Below are positions 27,684 through 39,949 of a stretch of 64,000 nt of DNA, one piece after another. Position 1 is the stretch's first letter, and every line of letters begins with the position of its first letter. Both the position numbers and the translations under genes were made by a program. The DNA lies in contig NZ_JAKFFT010000007.1 in assembly GCF_021502655.1 (NCBI RefSeq), forward strand, positions 186,001 to 250,000, read 5' to 3'. The notes beneath the pieces are model-generated. The model had not been told where the DNA came from and made no database searches. It worked only from the letters and a program-made list of their open reading frames with translations. This stretch comes from Dyadobacter sp. CY347. Its GTDB lineage: Bacteria; Bacteroidota; Bacteroidia; Cytophagales; Spirosomataceae.

Positions 27684-28253
27684 ATGCCCGAGTATACCTC
27701 CGCAGTTCTTATTGAACTACTCGACGGCTGTTTACAGAAAAACCGCCGCAGTCAGGAGCTGTTGTATAAACAGTTTTACGGATATGCTATGAGCATTTGT
27801 CTGCGCTATACACGCAGCCGGGAAGAGGCGAAAGAAATACTCAACGACGGATTTTTTAAGGTTTTTACAAAGCTGGATACATTCGATTCCAGCCGTTCAT
27901 TTAAAACCTGGTTGAGCAGGATTATGATTAACACAGCCCTTGACCATTACAGACAGGAAATACGGCGGGACGTTTTTGATGATGTGGAAGTTGCGGACAA
28001 TGTGGCGATTGATGAAACGGTTATCAGCAAGCTTGCGCACGAAGAACTCATGGAGCTGATCCAGAAACTGACCCCGGCTTACAGAGTTGTGTTCAGTTTA
28101 TCGGTTATAGACGGCTATACACACGAAGAGATTGCAGACCAGCTGAATATTTCAGTAGGGGCGTCGAAGTCAAATTTGTCGCGTGCAAGAGAAAAATTAA
28201 GAGAAATGTTATCAAAAATAAATATTGGCGATTATGACAGAGTTACCAGATGA
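27684..28253 (+). CDS. ECF-type RNA polymerase sigma factor
   Basis: 189 residues. Region 2 includes LLYKQFYGYAMSICLRYT and ILNDGFFKVFTKL; region 4 includes LTPAYRVVFSLSVIDGYTHE and the HTH IADQLNISVGASKSNLSRA. It overlaps the start of the next gene, an anti-sigma candidate, by 20 bases, the usual arrangement for a sigma/anti-sigma pair. The upstream 227 bases hold a weak promoter-like TAGCTTTC at 27642-27649 with TTG 18 bases before it. The genes from 29.5 to 31.6 kb are plausible targets. Confidence 0.92.
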   Translation: MPEYTSAVLIELLDGCLQKNRRSQELLYKQFYGYAMSICLRYTRSREEAKEILNDGFFKVFTKLDTFDSSRSFKTWLSRIMINTALDHYRQEIRRDVFDDVEVADNVAIDETVISKLAHEELMELIQKLTPAYRVVFSLSVIDGYTHEEIADQLNISVGASKSNLSRAREKLREMLSKINIGDYDRVTR

Positions 28254-29532
28254 CGAACTGGATAAGCTCTTCAGAAAGTCATCAGAAGAGCTTGATCCAC
28301 AATTTGACCCGGAGGATTGGAATAGTTTGAGCAAACGGTTGGACGCAAACGACGGCAAAGTCGCAGGCGGCTGGCTAAAAAAATGGTGGCCACTAGCATT
28401 AATGGCACTCCTGATCCCCATTGCGCTAACCATACACTACACATCAAAATCCCCAGAGCCAGAGGCTCTACCCATTAAAAGAGAGGTTGCGGGCAGAGAT
28501 TTAAGGACGGGCAGGGATGTGAGGAGCGGTATGGAGAAAAAAAGCAATGCAAAAGAAGAAGATAAAAGCAATGTGGTTGAAAACAATGTGAAAGACATCA
28601 TTACCGATAACCGAGTTAGAAAAACATTGCCCCGGAGCCAGTCTAAGGCAGGCGGAGTGTACTTAGAGCCTAACCGCTCAAAAGGGGAAGGAGGCGACGG
28701 GGCTTTTTCCATTAACAACATTGCCAAAAGCAAATCAGCAAAGTCTGTTATGGCGAACAATGCTGTAAATGAGGATAGTGCAGAACAAGAAATCAGCGAA
28801 GATCAGGCCAGGTTACTGATTTCAGCGACAGCATTAGCAAGCAGAACATTGAACTGGGAAAACCAGCCGGAAATTCCGATGGTAACATTCACACCGCCAG
28901 CCGTTTCGGAAGCGCCCAAGCCGGAAAAAGCAGAAGTGGACTATGCCAAATGGGCTGTAAGACTGGGTTACTCGCCTGATTTGTCAACAGTTGGATTCAA
29001 AAACTATACAAAACCAGGGACAGCATTTTCGCTTTTAGTCGAATACGGTCTATCGTCAAGGCTTTATTTGCAAGCAGGTGTTGTTCGAAGTGTAAAGGAT
29101 TATACTGCGAATGCAGGCGAGTATAAATTGCCAAAATATGTGACAGACATCAATACACCTTATGATGTTGACGGCAGTTGCACAATGTTTGAAATCCCTG
29201 TGGGGCTGCGATATAATGTTGTTCGTAATGAGCAGTCTAAATGGTTTGTTGGAACCGGGGTGTCTTCTTATTACGCCCAAAAAGAGCGTTACGACTATAA
29301 TTATAAAGATTATATTCATGGTCAAAAACCGTACTGGCAAGGTAAAACAGGATGGTTCTTACTAAGCCATATCAACGCATCCGTAGGCTACGAACGCACA
29401 ATCACAAAGAAACTATCACTAGTGGCCGAACCGTACATCCGAATCCCGGTAAAAGGTGTGGGCTATGGAAAAGTAAACCTCACAACAGTAGGAATGTGGA
29501 TATCACTGCGCTATACACCCGCTTTTAAATAG
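28234..29532 (+). CDS. Anti-sigma factor fused to an outer-membrane beta-barrel (dual-membrane-spanning type)
   Basis: 432 residues from the ATG at 28234 (a TTG three codons up is possible). A cytoplasmic N-terminus of about 50 residues (TELPDDELDKLFRKSSEELD) resembles Bacteroidota anti-sigma domains. It is followed by one membrane helix (WWPLALMALLIPIALTIHYT), a long low-complexity charged linker to about 215, and a C-terminal outer-membrane barrel of about 200 residues (YAKWAVRLGYSPDLS through KVNLTTVGMWISLRYTPAF, ending on Phe-Lys). Such architecture lets one protein span both membranes and report outer-membrane state to the sigma factor. Proteins of this design have been described in Bacteroides; assignment here is by architecture. 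Confidence 0.75.
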   Translation: MTELPDDELDKLFRKSSEELDPQFDPEDWNSLSKRLDANDGKVAGGWLKKWWPLALMALLIPIALTIHYTSKSPEPEALPIKREVAGRDLRTGRDVRSGMEKKSNAKEEDKSNVVENNVKDIITDNRVRKTLPRSQSKAGGVYLEPNRSKGEGGDGAFSINNIAKSKSAKSVMANNAVNEDSAEQEISEDQARLLISATALASRTLNWENQPEIPMVTFTPPAVSEAPKPEKAEVDYAKWAVRLGYSPDLSTVGFKNYTKPGTAFSLLVEYGLSSRLYLQAGVVRSVKDYTANAGEYKLPKYVTDINTPYDVDGSCTMFEIPVGLRYNVVRNEQSKWFVGTGVSSYYAQKERYDYNYKDYIHGQKPYWQGKTGWFLLSHINASVGYERTITKKLSLVAEPYIRIPVKGVGYGKVNLTTVGMWISLRYTPAFK

Positions 29533-29575
29533 AGCCGCATTACCCGAATTGTATCTACTAATTTAATTATTCACT

Positions 29576-30079
29576 ATGGAAAATGTTAAAGCAGACAAAA
29601 TGAAACGAGGTGAATTCCTGAGAAGTCTCGGACTAAGCACTTCCACGCTCATGGCATTCTATTGCATTGGAACAACAATGACGGCCTGCGGATCCAGCGA
29701 CGACGATCCTGAGCCAACTCCCGGCGGCGGCGCGGTAAACGGCGTGACCGGAACCACAACGGGCAATGCGATCAACTTTACATTGGATCTCACCCACAAC
29801 AATGCAAAAGATCTCAAAACCGCTGGTACAGGAAAAGTCTTTGGTGATGTGCTGGTTGCGTTTACCACCGATAGTCAATATGTGGCCTTATCCAGAATTT
29901 GCACGCACGAAGGAAGCACAGTTGGTTACCGAAAAGACCAGAACGACATTAGATGCCCAACACACCAATCAGAATTCTCGCTTACAGGTGCAGTGGAAAA
30001 AGGCCCGGCCACTTCTCCGCTAAAAGCTTACAAAACTTCGCTTTCCACTGATGGCAACACTTTAACAGTTACAGCCTAA
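29576..30079 (+). CDS. Rieske [2Fe-2S] lipoprotein
   Basis: 167 residues. The N-terminus has a hydrophobic segment ending in a lipobox-like TMTAC (Cys38), with an arginine-bearing lead (KRGEFLRSLGLS), so it is probably lipid-anchored in the periplasm; a Tat-like route is possible. The cluster ligands are Cys109-x-His111 (CTH) and Cys127-x2-His130 (CPTH). A Gly/Pro-rich linker separates anchor and domain. It starts 44 bases after the anti-sigma gene and 15 bases before the DUF5777 gene. It likely carries electrons in the periplasm; its partner is unknown. Confidence 0.9.
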   Translation: MENVKADKMKRGEFLRSLGLSTSTLMAFYCIGTTMTACGSSDDDPEPTPGGGAVNGVTGTTTGNAINFTLDLTHNNAKDLKTAGTGKVFGDVLVAFTTDSQYVALSRICTHEGSTVGYRKDQNDIRCPTHQSEFSLTGAVEKGPATSPLKAYKTSLSTDGNTLTVTA

Positions 30080-30093
30080 CTGCGCAAACAACA

Positions 30094-30981
30094 ATGAAAT
30101 TACTCCGCTTAATGATGATGTTGACTTGTTCAACAACGGTTCTCTATGCCCAGGATGATCTGCTTAGTGAACTTTCCAAGCAAGATAGCATGGTTACCGT
30201 GCCTGTTTCTGCCACATTCAAATCCACGCGCGTCGTTAATGGACATTCCATTGAAACGATGAAAAAGAAGCACCTGGATTTTCGCATTTCGCACCGTTTC
30301 GGCCGGCTCAATTCAGGCGCTTACCAGTTTTTCGGACTTGATCAGGCGACAATGCGGATGGGTTTTGAGTATGGTGTGACGGACGATTTCATGATCGGGG
30401 TAGGGAGGAGCACTTCGCAAAAGGTTTATGATTTTTTTGGTAAACTAAAAGTGCTGAAACAAAGCGAAGGTGCCAGGAACATTCCCGTGTCAGTAACGCT
30501 TTTTGGCGGAACCGGCGTCGCAACGATCAATAAGGAGCTTGAATTTCAGGATAAATTGTATTACTCCGCCCAAGTACTCATCGCGCGCAAATTTGGGGAA
30601 AGACTGTCCTTGCAGCTTTCCCCTACATTCCTGCACCGGAATAAGCCCGAGGTTTTAGGAGATGAGAAAGTGTTGCTGGCAATGGGCATCGGCGGACGTT
30701 TTAAATTATCGAAACGCGTTTCTTTGAACGGAGAGTATTTTTATACAGCGCGTGAAAAAAACACCGTCACGGCTCCATACCATGATTCGATGTCATTCGG
30801 GGTCGACATTGAAACGGGCGGGCACGTTTTCCAGTTGCATTTTACCAACTCACTGGGTATGATCGAGAAGCAGTTTATAGGAGAAACTGCCGGCAACTGG
30901 GGCAAGGGCGACATTCATTACGGGTTCAACATTTCCCGCACATTCAGTTTTGACAAGAAGAACAAAAAGCTAGCCAACTGA
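30094..30981 (+). CDS. DUF5777 family outer-membrane beta-barrel protein
   Basis: 295 residues. A signal peptide (LLRLMMMLTCSTTVLYAQ) is followed by alternating beta strands typical of DUF5777 (LDFRISHRFGRLNSGAYQFF, MRMGFEYGVTDDFMIGVGRS), ending in FNISRTFSF. It is predicted to be an outer-membrane barrel of unknown function. It lies between the Rieske and YceI genes with gaps of 14 bases on each side, so the three are surely co-transcribed. Confidence 0.85.
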   Translation: MKLLRLMMMLTCSTTVLYAQDDLLSELSKQDSMVTVPVSATFKSTRVVNGHSIETMKKKHLDFRISHRFGRLNSGAYQFFGLDQATMRMGFEYGVTDDFMIGVGRSTSQKVYDFFGKLKVLKQSEGARNIPVSVTLFGGTGVATINKELEFQDKLYYSAQVLIARKFGERLSLQLSPTFLHRNKPEVLGDEKVLLAMGIGGRFKLSKRVSLNGEYFYTAREKNTVTAPYHDSMSFGVDIETGGHVFQLHFTNSLGMIEKQFIGETAGNWGKGDIHYGFNISRTFSFDKKNKKLAN

Positions 30982-30995
30982 CCGAAAAACAACTT

Positions 30996-31556
30996 ATGAA
31001 AACGCACCTGTTAGCCATGGTTTTCGCAACCATGCTCACCTCCGCTTTGCCTTTCCGACCTCTTTTGGCGCAGGGAATGTTTGCAACCTCTGCCGGAAAT
31101 ACAAAATTTTCCTCTGTAACACCGCTCGAAAATGTGAATGCGGAGAATAAGAAAAGTCAGGTTATCCTCAACACAGCCAACGGTGAAATAGCGATCCGGA
31201 TGAATATGCGGGAATTTGTTTTTCCTAATAAACTGATGCAGGAACATTTCAATGAAAACTACATCGAGTCGGCCAAATATCCGACGGCAACATTCAGCGG
31301 AAAGGTAACCAATGCGCCGGATTACTCGAAAGACGGCCAATATGACGTTTCAGCAACCGGAAAATTCACAGTTCATGGTGTGACCAAGGAGCGGACGATC
31401 AAAGGCAAAATGAAGATTGAAGGAGGCAGGATCACGATCAATTCTGATTTTGAAGTGCCGCTAACCGATCATAACATTGAAGTTCCGCAGGTTGTCTTTG
31501 TAAAAATAGCCCAGGTTATCAGTGTAAAAGCGCAATATGTGCTTGCTCCGAAGTAA
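30996..31556 (+). CDS. YceI-family periplasmic protein
   Basis: 186 residues with a signal peptide ending near LLAQ. The lipocalin-like YceI beta-barrel shows YIESAKYPTATFSGKV, GKFTVHGVTKERTIKG and DFEVPLTDHNIEVP. YceI proteins bind isoprenoid or other amphipathic lipids in the periplasm. In this cluster, next to a Rieske protein, a role in quinone-like lipid handling is an attractive but untested idea. Its stop is four bases from the convergent GH2 stop. Confidence 0.9.
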   Translation: MKTHLLAMVFATMLTSALPFRPLLAQGMFATSAGNTKFSSVTPLENVNAENKKSQVILNTANGEIAIRMNMREFVFPNKLMQEHFNENYIESAKYPTATFSGKVTNAPDYSKDGQYDVSATGKFTVHGVTKERTIKGKMKIEGGRITINSDFEVPLTDHNIEVPQVVFVKIAQVISVKAQYVLAPK

Positions 31557-31560
31557 AAGC

Positions 31561-35614
<4,054 letters not shown>

Positions 35615-35631
<17 letters not shown>

Positions 35632-36019
35632 AACGTCCATCTTCAATCAATGACAGTCCGGCCACTGATTGATTGTAGAGATATACCCAGCAATGAATGC
35701 TGTCATTATTTTCAGTAGTAACAGGAACCGTTTTACGCAAGTATAGACTGCTTTTTTCGCCTTCAAAAACATCCTCATAATCGTCCAGCTCGGCAATCAG
35801 CGCTTTTGGGTACATTAGCTTGTAAATTTCTCCATGCACTCTTAAGGGGGCATTTGCATTAAAGACCGCTCCCGGATACCAGGAAATGAGATAGAGCAAT
35901 CCAGGGAAATATCCCTTTCCTTCATACACCGAGTTTGCACGAAGGTTCTCGGCAAAGGGATTGTCAAAACCCTGCATCAGGGTGCCATATGTGAATAAAT
36001 ATGTTGCGTGCTGATCCAT
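35615..36019 (-). CDS. Gamma-glutamylcyclotransferase-like protein
   Basis: 134 residues. The GGCT/AIG2-like fold begins FTYGTLMQGFDNP (the YGTL substrate loop) and has VHGEIYKLMYP with the conserved acidic residue, followed by DDYEDVFEG and LRKTVPVTT. Members cyclise gamma-glutamyl amines or amino acids to 5-oxoproline, or act in gamma-glutamylamine breakdown; the exact substrate is unclear. Small single gene, convergent with coaX. Confidence 0.8.
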
Positions 36020-36110
36020 AGCGATGCTGAACTTGTGCCACCGGCAAGTACAATAAATTATAGAACTTTTCCTTTTTAGTAAGTCAAGTCAGTCAGCCAT
36101 AATCGACTGT

Positions 36111-36168
36111 TAACTGTATTTTTCTTATATTTACACATATTGCTTTTCATCTTACTAATATACAGTTA
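36111..36168 (+). promoter_or_regulatory. Inverted repeat that reaches the start codon of the 36168 gene
   Basis: TAACTGTAT at 36111-36119 is the exact reverse complement of ATACAGTTA at 36160-36168, whose last base is the A of the ATG. If the 5' arm is transcribed, the pair could hide the start. A TATATTTA element at about 36126-36133 inside the loop may instead be the promoter, in which case the arm would be a DNA site. Confidence 0.3.
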
Positions 36169-37628
36169 TGTACGAAAAGAACCTTGGTACAAAACAAAAA
36201 GCGTTAAGGATCAACCTGGATCGCAGGATTTATGGGTCTTTTGCAGAAATAGGGGCAGGACAGGAAACAGCTGCTTATTTTTTCAAGGCAGGCGGGGCGT
36301 CAGGAACGGTAGCGAAGACAATGTCTGCTTACGATATGACTTTCAGTGATGCAATATATGGGACAGAGGAGGGTGGCCGGTATGTGGTGGAATCCCGCCT
36401 GATGAAAATGCTGAACCGTGAATACAATCTCGTCGAAAAGCGTCTTTCGGAGAAACGGGGCGAAGAGAGCCAGTTTTTTGCATTTGCCAACACCGTTGTT
36501 GCCCTTAACTTTCAGAAAACCAATGAGTCGCACGGCTGGATAGGCTTGCAGTTTCAACTTTCGCCCATGGGCCCGACGAATTACGTCGTGATACACGTGC
36601 GGATGCGGGATGACGAGAATGTCTTGCAGCAACAGGCTTTAGGAATCATCGGGGTTAATCTCATGTATGGCTGTTTTTTCTATTATAAATCTCCCGAAAC
36701 ACTGCTGCTATCATTGATGGACGATCTGACAACGGATCGCATTGAAATTGATATGGTGCGTTTTAGCGGGCCGGATTTTGCCAAAGTGGATAACCGCTTA
36801 ATGAGCCTCAGGCTTGTGAAAAACGGCTTTACCGACGCAGCATTGTTCGGCAGCGATGGCGGTGTTTTGCAGCCTTCGGAAGCATTGTATAAAAAGCACA
36901 TTCTGATGATGCGAGGCCGGTTGAGGCCCATTACCAATGTGCATGTTGACCTGATCAGCAATGGGCAAAAGCAATTTCTGGATGAGGAAGATGTGGATGA
37001 GTCGAAGGTGGTGCTGATCTCCGAACTTACATTGCATAACCTCAAAAGCGGCGACCGCGATATTGACGAAAAGGACTTTCTGGACCGCGTGGACATTCTT
37101 TGTTCGCTGGGACATATGGTAATGATCTCCAATCACCACGAATATTTCCGGCTGGTTGCCTATCTGTCCCGCCTTACCAAACTAAAAGCGGGATTATTGT
37201 TAGGAAGTCCGAGTTTGCAGGATATTTTTGAAGAAAAACATTACCAATCGCTTCCGGGAGGCATTCTGGAATCATTCGCGACGCTGTTCAGCAGGAAGGT
37301 GAAGCTCTTTATTTACCCAACATTACAACCCGACGGATCAGTTTACAGCTGTGCCAATTTCGTTGTTCCAGACCATTTGAGGCCATTGTTTCAGTATCTG
37401 GTCATCAATGATAAGATCGAGGACATCGTCAATTACAATAAGGAACACATGCACATTACGACCGATAGTGTGCTTGAAAAGATCAAAAGAGGCGAGCCGG
37501 GCTGGGAGCAACTTGTTCCGGAGAATGTTGCCAAGATCATTAAAGAAAAATCATTGTTTGGGTTACCCAACGAGGATAATTACCAGGACACCGTCAAGCA
37601 GATCCATCAGGCTGTTGGTAACCTTTGA
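36168..37628 (+). CDS. Conserved cytoplasmic protein of unknown function
   Basis: 486 residues, no signal peptide and no membrane segment. Conserved-looking blocks are INLDRRIYGSFAEIGAGQET, AGGASGTVAKTMSAYDMTFS, NESHGWIGLQFQ, VIHVRMRDDENVLQQQALGI and MISNHHEYFRLVAYLSR. From memory, near-identical blocks occur in proteins from several distant phyla that carry labels such as TonB-dependent receptor or nicotinate-nucleotide adenylyltransferase; neither label is supported here, since no barrel, plug or HxGH motif is visible. Monocistronic between a GGCT-like gene and the Nramp relative. Confidence 0.8.
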   Translation: MYEKNLGTKQKALRINLDRRIYGSFAEIGAGQETAAYFFKAGGASGTVAKTMSAYDMTFSDAIYGTEEGGRYVVESRLMKMLNREYNLVEKRLSEKRGEESQFFAFANTVVALNFQKTNESHGWIGLQFQLSPMGPTNYVVIHVRMRDDENVLQQQALGIIGVNLMYGCFFYYKSPETLLLSLMDDLTTDRIEIDMVRFSGPDFAKVDNRLMSLRLVKNGFTDAALFGSDGGVLQPSEALYKKHILMMRGRLRPITNVHVDLISNGQKQFLDEEDVDESKVVLISELTLHNLKSGDRDIDEKDFLDRVDILCSLGHMVMISNHHEYFRLVAYLSRLTKLKAGLLLGSPSLQDIFEEKHYQSLPGGILESFATLFSRKVKLFIYPTLQPDGSVYSCANFVVPDHLRPLFQYLVINDKIEDIVNYNKEHMHITTDSVLEKIKRGEPGWEQLVPENVAKIIKEKSLFGLPNEDNYQDTVKQIHQAVGNL

Positions 37629-37695
37629 TCCATAGTTGATTAACAAATAAAAGTAGTCCTGCGCATCGTGTTGCTTTTCAGAAGAAAGCTTTAAG

Positions 37696-39018
37696 ATGAG
37701 CAGGATTCTTTCTCCTCCTTCCACATTTGCGGGAAGACTCAAGTATCTCGGCCCCGGCTTTATCCTTTCCGCAGCAATTGTGGGCTCGGGTGAGCTTATT
37801 GCCACCACTGCGCTCGGCGCTAAGGCTGGATTTATCACTTTCTGGGTCATTATTGTAAGTTGTCTGGTAAAGGTGGCGTTGCAGCTGGAATTTGGCAAAA
37901 ACGCCATTTACACGGGCACATTCATGATGCATAATTTCAATCGGTTACCAGGCCGTAAATGGGGGAGGGCGCATTGGAGCATTTGGTTGTGGCTTTCATT
38001 ACAGGGGTTAAAATTGTTGCAGGTTGGGGGGATTGTCGGCGGTGTTGCCATCGTTTTGAACATGGCGTGGCCAACCATTCCGGTGAATGTCTGGGCTATA
38101 TTTTCTGTATTAATCACATCATTTCTGGTTTACCGCGGTCATTACGGACCGGTCGAGAAAGGCTCACTGGTGATGATCATTCTCTTTACCGGCGTTATTC
38201 TGGTGTCATTGATTTTGCTGCAAGGCACGAAATATGCTATTCATTGGGAGCAGATCAAGTCAGGCCTTCAATTTTCCTTGCCGACAAGTTTGGTAGCGAT
38301 CGCCTTTGGTGCATTTGGGATCACAGGCGTGGGCGGAGATGAGATCATGTATTACAATTATTGGTGCATAGAAAAGGGTTATGCCGCCTACACCGGTGCT
38401 AATGACGGCACACCCGAATGGGCGGAGCGGGCAAAAGGCTGGTTTAATGTTATGTATCTGGACGCGGTTTTATCTATGGTCGTTTACACGGTGGTGACGG
38501 CGGCGTTTTATTTGTTGGGCGCGGCCGTTTTGCATCGTGGCGGAGCTGTTCCGGAAGGTTATGAGATGATAGAAGTGCTTTCCAGGATTTTCACGGAAAC
38601 GTTAGGGCCCTGGGCTAAAAACCTCTTCCTGGTCGGGGCATTTTTCGTGCTATACTCCACTCTTTTTACGGCCACGGCAAGCTGGGCCCGGGTTTGGGGC
38701 GATGCATTCGGGGAGCTCGGCTGGATGAAATTCGACACCGCAGCAAATCAGCGAAAAAGCATTGCCATCCTGTCCTGGGTTTTGCCTGCTGTCTGGTGTA
38801 TCCTCTTTTTATTTATCCAATCGCCCGTTCTAATGGTTATTCTGGGCGGCATTGCCACTTCCATATTGCTGCTGCTCATCGTCTACGTCTCCCTCGTTTT
38901 CCGTTTCAAAGAACTCCCCTCGTCCTTAAAGCCCACACTGACTTACGACATCTTTTTCTGGATCAGCGTAGTATCGATTTTGGTTGTAAGTGCTTATGGG
39001 GTGATTCAGTTGGTTTGA
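37696..39018 (+). CDS. Nramp-superfamily transporter with altered metal motifs
   Basis: 440 residues with about eleven membrane helices. The start LKYLGPGFILSAAIVGSGEL aligns with Nramp helix 1, but the metal-binding DPGN is replaced by GSGE at 30-33. In helix 6 the usual MPH is replaced by GVGGDE at 211-216. The rest (EFGKNAIYTG, GPVEKGSLVMII) keeps the LeuT-like fold pattern. The known Mn/Fe site is therefore absent, and the substrate may be another ion or an organic solute. It follows the unknown 36168 gene by 67 bases. Confidence 0.82.
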   Translation: MSRILSPPSTFAGRLKYLGPGFILSAAIVGSGELIATTALGAKAGFITFWVIIVSCLVKVALQLEFGKNAIYTGTFMMHNFNRLPGRKWGRAHWSIWLWLSLQGLKLLQVGGIVGGVAIVLNMAWPTIPVNVWAIFSVLITSFLVYRGHYGPVEKGSLVMIILFTGVILVSLILLQGTKYAIHWEQIKSGLQFSLPTSLVAIAFGAFGITGVGGDEIMYYNYWCIEKGYAAYTGANDGTPEWAERAKGWFNVMYLDAVLSMVVYTVVTAAFYLLGAAVLHRGGAVPEGYEMIEVLSRIFTETLGPWAKNLFLVGAFFVLYSTLFTATASWARVWGDAFGELGWMKFDTAANQRKSIAILSWVLPAVWCILFLFIQSPVLMVILGGIATSILLLLIVYVSLVFRFKELPSSLKPTLTYDIFFWISVVSILVVSAYGVIQLV

Positions 39019-39149
39019 GGTGGTATTAAATGATAAAAATATGGTATAGTCAGTGAAGGATTCTTATAAAGCAGACTGGTGATAGCCGCCTCATTATCTG
39101 GAAAAGTTCTCTTTTTGCTAACTTTTTAAGTACATTTACACACTATTTC

Positions 39150-39482
39150 ATGAGAGTTCACCTGATCAAAAAAGGTAGCATTGAGTCTTTTGTAATGTCG
39201 CATGCACAATGCAGGGCCGCATTTGCCGATTGGTTAACAAAATTGAAATATGCAGATTGGGAAAGGCCAGATGACATTAAAAGCACATTTAGATCTGCTG
39301 ATTTGCTTGGGAATAGTACGAGTAGAGTAGTTTTTGATATTGCCGGAAATAGTTACCGCATGATATGCAAGTATGTTTTTGGCAGCAGTCAAATCCATTT
39401 GTTTGTTTGCTGGATTGGAACGCATGCTGCATATACAACATTATGTAAAGCGCAGAAACAGTATATAGTAAATGCATATTGA
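39150..39482 (+). CDS. HigB-family toxin (RelE superfamily)
   Basis: 110 residues, basic. SSRVVFDIAGNSYRMICKY followed by FVCWIGTHAAY is the HigB hallmark (beta-strand core and C-terminal W-x-GTHA-Y). HigB toxins cleave mRNA on the ribosome. Toxin-first order with the antitoxin overlapping is typical of higBA. A possible promoter has TTTTTG near 39112-39117 and TACATTTA at 39131-39138, though the spacing is short. Confidence 0.88.
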   Translation: MRVHLIKKGSIESFVMSHAQCRAAFADWLTKLKYADWERPDDIKSTFRSADLLGNSTSRVVFDIAGNSYRMICKYVFGSSQIHLFVCWIGTHAAYTTLCKAQKQYIVNAY

Positions 39483-39933
39483 GATGGTAGAGACACTCAA
39501 ATACAAAGTAATCAAGGACAAAAAGCAGTATGATAAATATTGCAAAGAGCTGGGAGAGTTGCTGAGTCACTCAGAACCTGAGGCGCATTTGGATGAGGTA
39601 GAACTCCTGACTGTTTTGATTGAGAAGTATGACTCTGAAACGAATACATTTGAGCAATCTGATCCGGTTGTTCTCCTGCAATCATTAATGCAGGAACACC
39701 GGATGAAAGCGAAGGATTTGGTATTGCTCCTCAATGTTAGCAAAGGTTATGTATCTGATATTCTGCATTATCGCAAGGGAATGTCCAAAGAAGTAATCAG
39801 AAAAGTAGCAGACCGGTTCAAAGTAAATCAAAAGGCTTTTAACCGGCCTTATGAGCTTGCTTCGCTGCCACTTGTACCAAGCAGAAATCATTTAAATAGA
39901 CAATTACGCACGCATGGATTATCCGGAAATTGA
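39472..39933 (+). CDS. HigA-type antitoxin with HTH domain
   Basis: 153 residues from the ATG at 39472, which overlaps the toxin stop by 11 bases; an alternative ATG at 39484 sits one base after that stop and gives 149 residues. The N-terminal part is charged and helical, and the C-terminal half holds an XRE-like HTH (LVLLLNVSKGYVSDILHYR, then SKEVIRKVADRFKVN). It should neutralise the upstream HigB and repress the operon. It converges on the Uma2 gene 16 bases away. Confidence 0.85.
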   Translation: MHIEMVETLKYKVIKDKKQYDKYCKELGELLSHSEPEAHLDEVELLTVLIEKYDSETNTFEQSDPVVLLQSLMQEHRMKAKDLVLLLNVSKGYVSDILHYRKGMSKEVIRKVADRFKVNQKAFNRPYELASLPLVPSRNHLNRQLRTHGLSGN

Positions 39934-39949
39934 TTCGTTTCATTAATCT

